16,528 nucleotides of DNA from UBA9715 sp045629845 (GTDB lineage Bacteria; Actinomycetota; Coriobacteriia; Coriobacteriales; Eggerthellaceae). The stretch spans positions 1 to 16,528 of the forward strand of contig JAZQRZ010000058.1 of assembly GCA_045629845.1 (NCBI GenBank), given 5' to 3'. The translations under genes and the position numbers were made by a program. Every line of letters starts with the position of its first letter. Position 1 is the stretch's first letter. The notes below the pieces were generated by a model, which was not told the DNA's origin, made no database searches, and saw only the letters and a program-made list of their open reading frames with translations. This document shows positions 14,662-16,528 of the stretch, piece by piece.

Positions 14662-15510
14662 CTATTTCAGCAATGCGGCAACTTCTGCAGAAGTCAAACG
14701 CGGAATAGGATGCTCGGCAAACACAGCCGTGAAGTCTTTGTCTTCAGGGAACAAGGCAACCATGTCGACTTCTTCAGGCGTAACGTTGTTGAACAGCGCA
14801 AAGCATTCACGCAAGGCATACCACACGCACGCATCGAGACGATCATCCTTCGGCAAGAAGTCGAAATCGGAAAGCATAACAGGATTACCGAATTCAACAG
14901 TCACCTTGGGAAAACGGAGCCGTTCGCCCTTACGCTTAATCTTATCGACGTTATGAACAGCCATCGGCAAAATAGGTGCCTTGCCCATACGCGCAATAAG
15001 AGCAGCGCCACCATGAACACGCGGCTTTGCAGTACCCTTTCCGCGGCGCGAACCTTCGGGCATGATGCCAACAATCTCGCCGTTCTTCAACATACGCGAT
15101 GCGCGCTTAATCGCCGTGCGATCAGCAGAATCACGCGTGATAGGAAAAGCGCCGATATGCGCAAAAATCCAGCTTAAAGCAGGATTAGCTTCAAATAATG
15201 AATCGCGCGCAACAAAGCGCGGCCAATAATGCGGAAACATTGCCAGATACATGAACACAACATCAAGATACGAAGTGTGATTACTGACAACAACCACGCC
15301 TGACTTGTCAGCCAACTGCAACAAGTTTTCGCGGTTCTTTACATCGTAGCGATACAGTACTTTGCAGATTCCCGAAACAGCACCAACGATGACATACGCA
15401 GGAACGCGACTAAAACGCTTCTTTCCATTGTCGTATTCATCGACACCAAAGGGGCTGTCGAAGTAATCAGCGTACTTTTCCTCATAGGGTTTTATTTGCT
15501 TGTCAGCCAT
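14662..15510 (-). CDS. plsC: 1-acyl-sn-glycerol-3-phosphate acyltransferase family protein
   Basis: The 282-residue protein has the acyltransferase motifs of the PlsC/LPLAT family: HTSYLD with H78 and D83 (HX4D), FPITRD at 122-127 and PEGSRRGKG with E152-G153. The family attaches the second acyl chain to lysophosphatidate, forming phosphatidate at the membrane; another acyl acceptor cannot be excluded. A hydrophobic stretch at about 37-52 may be membrane associated. The C-terminal tail after about residue 215 is longer than in minimal PlsC. AAGGGGT precedes the ATG at 15510 by about eight bases. cmk lies 38 bp upstream and ispH follows. With plsY and gpsA nearby, three steps of phosphatidate synthesis are encoded within 6.3 kb. 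Confidence 0.9.
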   Translation of the reverse strand: MADKQIKPYEEKYADYFDSPFGVDEYDNGKKRFSRVPAYVIVGAVSGICKVLYRYDVKNRENLLQLADKSGVVVVSNHTSYLDVVFMYLAMFPHYWPRFVARDSLFEANPALSWIFAHIGAFPITRDSADRTAIKRASRMLKNGEIVGIMPEGSRRGKGTAKPRVHGGAALIARMGKAPILPMAVHNVDKIKRKGERLRFPKVTVEFGNPVMLSDFDFLPKDDRLDACVWYALRECFALFNNVTPEEVDMVALFPEDKDFTAVFAEHPIPRLTSAEVAALLK

Positions 15511-15548
15511 GTGAATACCCCTTCGTTAAGCGGAACGAAAGCTGGGGC

Positions 15549-16220
15549 TTACTGCGCCTTCCGCACCAAATCGCAAATGACCTTGACGACTTCTTCGGTT
15601 GTCATATCGGACGAGTCGACCACCACTGCATCATCAGCCGCTTTAAGCGGAGAAGTTGCACGTGATGAATCAGCCTTGTCGCGACGAAGAATATCGGCAA
15701 GCACTGCATCGAAATCGGTAAGCCCAACACCGCGTTCTTGGTTCTGCAAAACGCGACGACGAGCACGCGCTTCATCGGAAGCGGTTAAGAACACTTTCAC
15801 TTCAGCATCAGGAAATACAACCGTGCCAATATCGCGGCCTTCAACCACATAATCACCCGAGCGGCCAATACGCTGCTGCTGAGCAACCAGTGCTTCGCGC
15901 ACCGCAGGAGCAGCCGAAACTGGGGTAACCGCGCGGTCGATTTCTGCCGTACGAATAGCCAGTGTTACATCGTTGCCACCAATAAAGACACCAATGGGCG
16001 ACGGATTGCCTGGCTCGTGTTCGAATTCGATAGCATGCGTGCGAGCAAGTTCGCCCAAAGCTTCGTTATCTTCAAGCGACACGCCATCATGAACAGCTTG
16101 CCAAGCAACACTACGATACATTGCCCCCGTATCGAGGCACGAAAACCCAAGTTCAGTAGCAACAAGCTTCGAAACGCTTGACTTGCCAGCCCCACTTGGG
16201 CCATCAATTGCAAGAATCAT
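15549..16220 (-). CDS. cmk: Cytidylate kinase
   Basis: Cmk phosphorylates CMP and dCMP with ATP. The 223-residue protein has the P-loop GPSGAGKS at 7-14, DTGAMYR at 30-36, EGRDIGT at 127-133 and the lid RRDKADSSR at 179-187, the standard set. Its ATG overlaps the aroA stop codon by one base (TAATG), so translation of the two is probably coupled. In many bacteria cmk is beside or fused to der; here plsC, ispH and the DUF512 gene lie between them. Confidence 0.97.
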   Translation of the reverse strand: MILAIDGPSGAGKSSVSKLVATELGFSCLDTGAMYRSVAWQAVHDGVSLEDNEALGELARTHAIEFEHEPGNPSPIGVFIGGNDVTLAIRTAEIDRAVTPVSAAPAVREALVAQQQRIGRSGDYVVEGRDIGTVVFPDAEVKVFLTASDEARARRRVLQNQERGVGLTDFDAVLADILRRDKADSSRATSPLKAADDAVVVDSSDMTTEEVVKVICDLVRKAQ

Positions 16221-16528
16221 TAAACCAGTCCTTCTAAATCCTGCAGGAAGTCGGGATAGCTAACATCGACACAGTCAAAATCAGTAACAGTAACTGGTGT
16301 ATTGCCTGTAAGACCCACCAGCGACCATGTCATTGCCAAGCGATGATCGCCCAGCGTATCAAATACAACGCCTTCGGGTATTTGCAGCCCCGGCTGTCCT
16401 TCAATATACAAATCGTCGCCTTCGGTCCAAGCATCAACGCCAATTTGAGCAAGGCCTGTAACGATCGCATCAAGGCGATCAGATTCCTTTGCGCGCAGTT
16501 CTTGCACGTTGCGGAATACCGTAAGACC
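16220..16528 (-). CDS. aroA: 3-phosphoshikimate 1-carboxyvinyltransferase, C-terminal part
   Basis: The frame is open from the right edge of the window; 102 residues plus the stop are visible. The motif NVQELRAKESDR and the later LGDHRLAMTWSL match the C-terminal lobe of EPSP synthase, which joins shikimate 3-phosphate and phosphoenolpyruvate in chorismate synthesis. The 5' end lies outside the window. Its stop codon overlaps the cmk start. Confidence 0.95.
   Translation of the reverse strand, partial: GLTVFRNVQELRAKESDRLDAIVTGLAQIGVDAWTEGDDLYIEGQPGLQIPEGVVFDTLGDHRLAMTWSLVGLTGNTPVTVTDFDCVDVSYPDFLQDLEGLV

Noticed and set aside
14635..15177. Plus-strand open frame (180 codons) opposite plsC
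   Set aside because: It is antisense to plsC, starts inside the palindromic repeat and is rich in Arg/His/Asn as expected for shadow translation.
15517..15537. Small inverted repeat TTCGTT...AACGAA between cmk and plsC
   Set aside because: Arms of only six or seven bases with no T run; too weak to call a terminator.
1..16528. CRISPR array, tRNA or rRNA genes, prophage or insertion sequence
   Set aside because: No regularly spaced repeats, no tRNA- or rRNA-like sequence and no transposase or phage proteins were seen; almost all of the sequence is accounted for by conserved genes.

Overview
The window is dense bacterial chromosome with core-genome genes and no plasmid, phage or transposase genes. 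Seventeen protein genes are supported: fifteen on the minus strand and two on the plus strand (rpmB and an MGMT-like gene). Base composition looks close to 50% GC by eye. The gene order (aroA-cmk-plsC-ispH-DUF512-der-plsY-gpsA, and recG-fakA-asp23 divergent from rpmB), the C+ zinc-type L28 and the MEP isoprenoid pathway suggest an actinobacterium of the class Coriobacteriia. A moderate-GC member such as Cryptobacterium is my best guess; this is inference, not identification.

Region 1 (1-4291, minus): the transcription order is asp23, fakA-like DAK2 gene, then recG, which runs off the left edge. A perfect 16-bp-arm hairpin followed by a T run lies between fakA and recG. Region 2 (4292-4982): a 346-bp divergent spacer with a near-consensus promoter for rpmB, rpmB itself, and two strong terminators between rpmB and the convergent downstream gene. 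Region 3 (5009-8672, minus): rpe, class I cysteine desulfurase, Nif3/DUF34 protein, and a coiled-coil C4 zinc-ribbon protein. Region 4 (8749-9210, plus): an O6-alkylguanine-DNA alkyltransferase homologue whose catalytic Cys is replaced by Thr. Region 5 (9211-16528, minus): aroA (3' end only), cmk, plsC, ispH, a radical-SAM DUF512 protein, der, plsY, gpsA.

Functionally the window concentrates phospholipid synthesis: gpsA makes glycerol-3-phosphate, plsY and plsC acylate it, and the FakA-like kinase could feed fatty acids in as acyl-phosphates. Around it sit isoprenoid (ispH), shikimate (aroA), CMP kinase, ribosome assembly (der, rpmB), Fe-S/sulfur supply and DNA repair (recG, MGMT-like) genes.

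The two most interesting signals are the Cys-to-Thr alkyltransferase homologue, which also lacks most of the usual active-site loop, and a family of three related intergenic palindromes (core TGACAAAGGG...CCCTTTGTCA) at 2173-2207, 6728-6750 and 14635-14661 that look like REP-type elements, at least one acting as a terminator. I found no clearly new multi-gene system.
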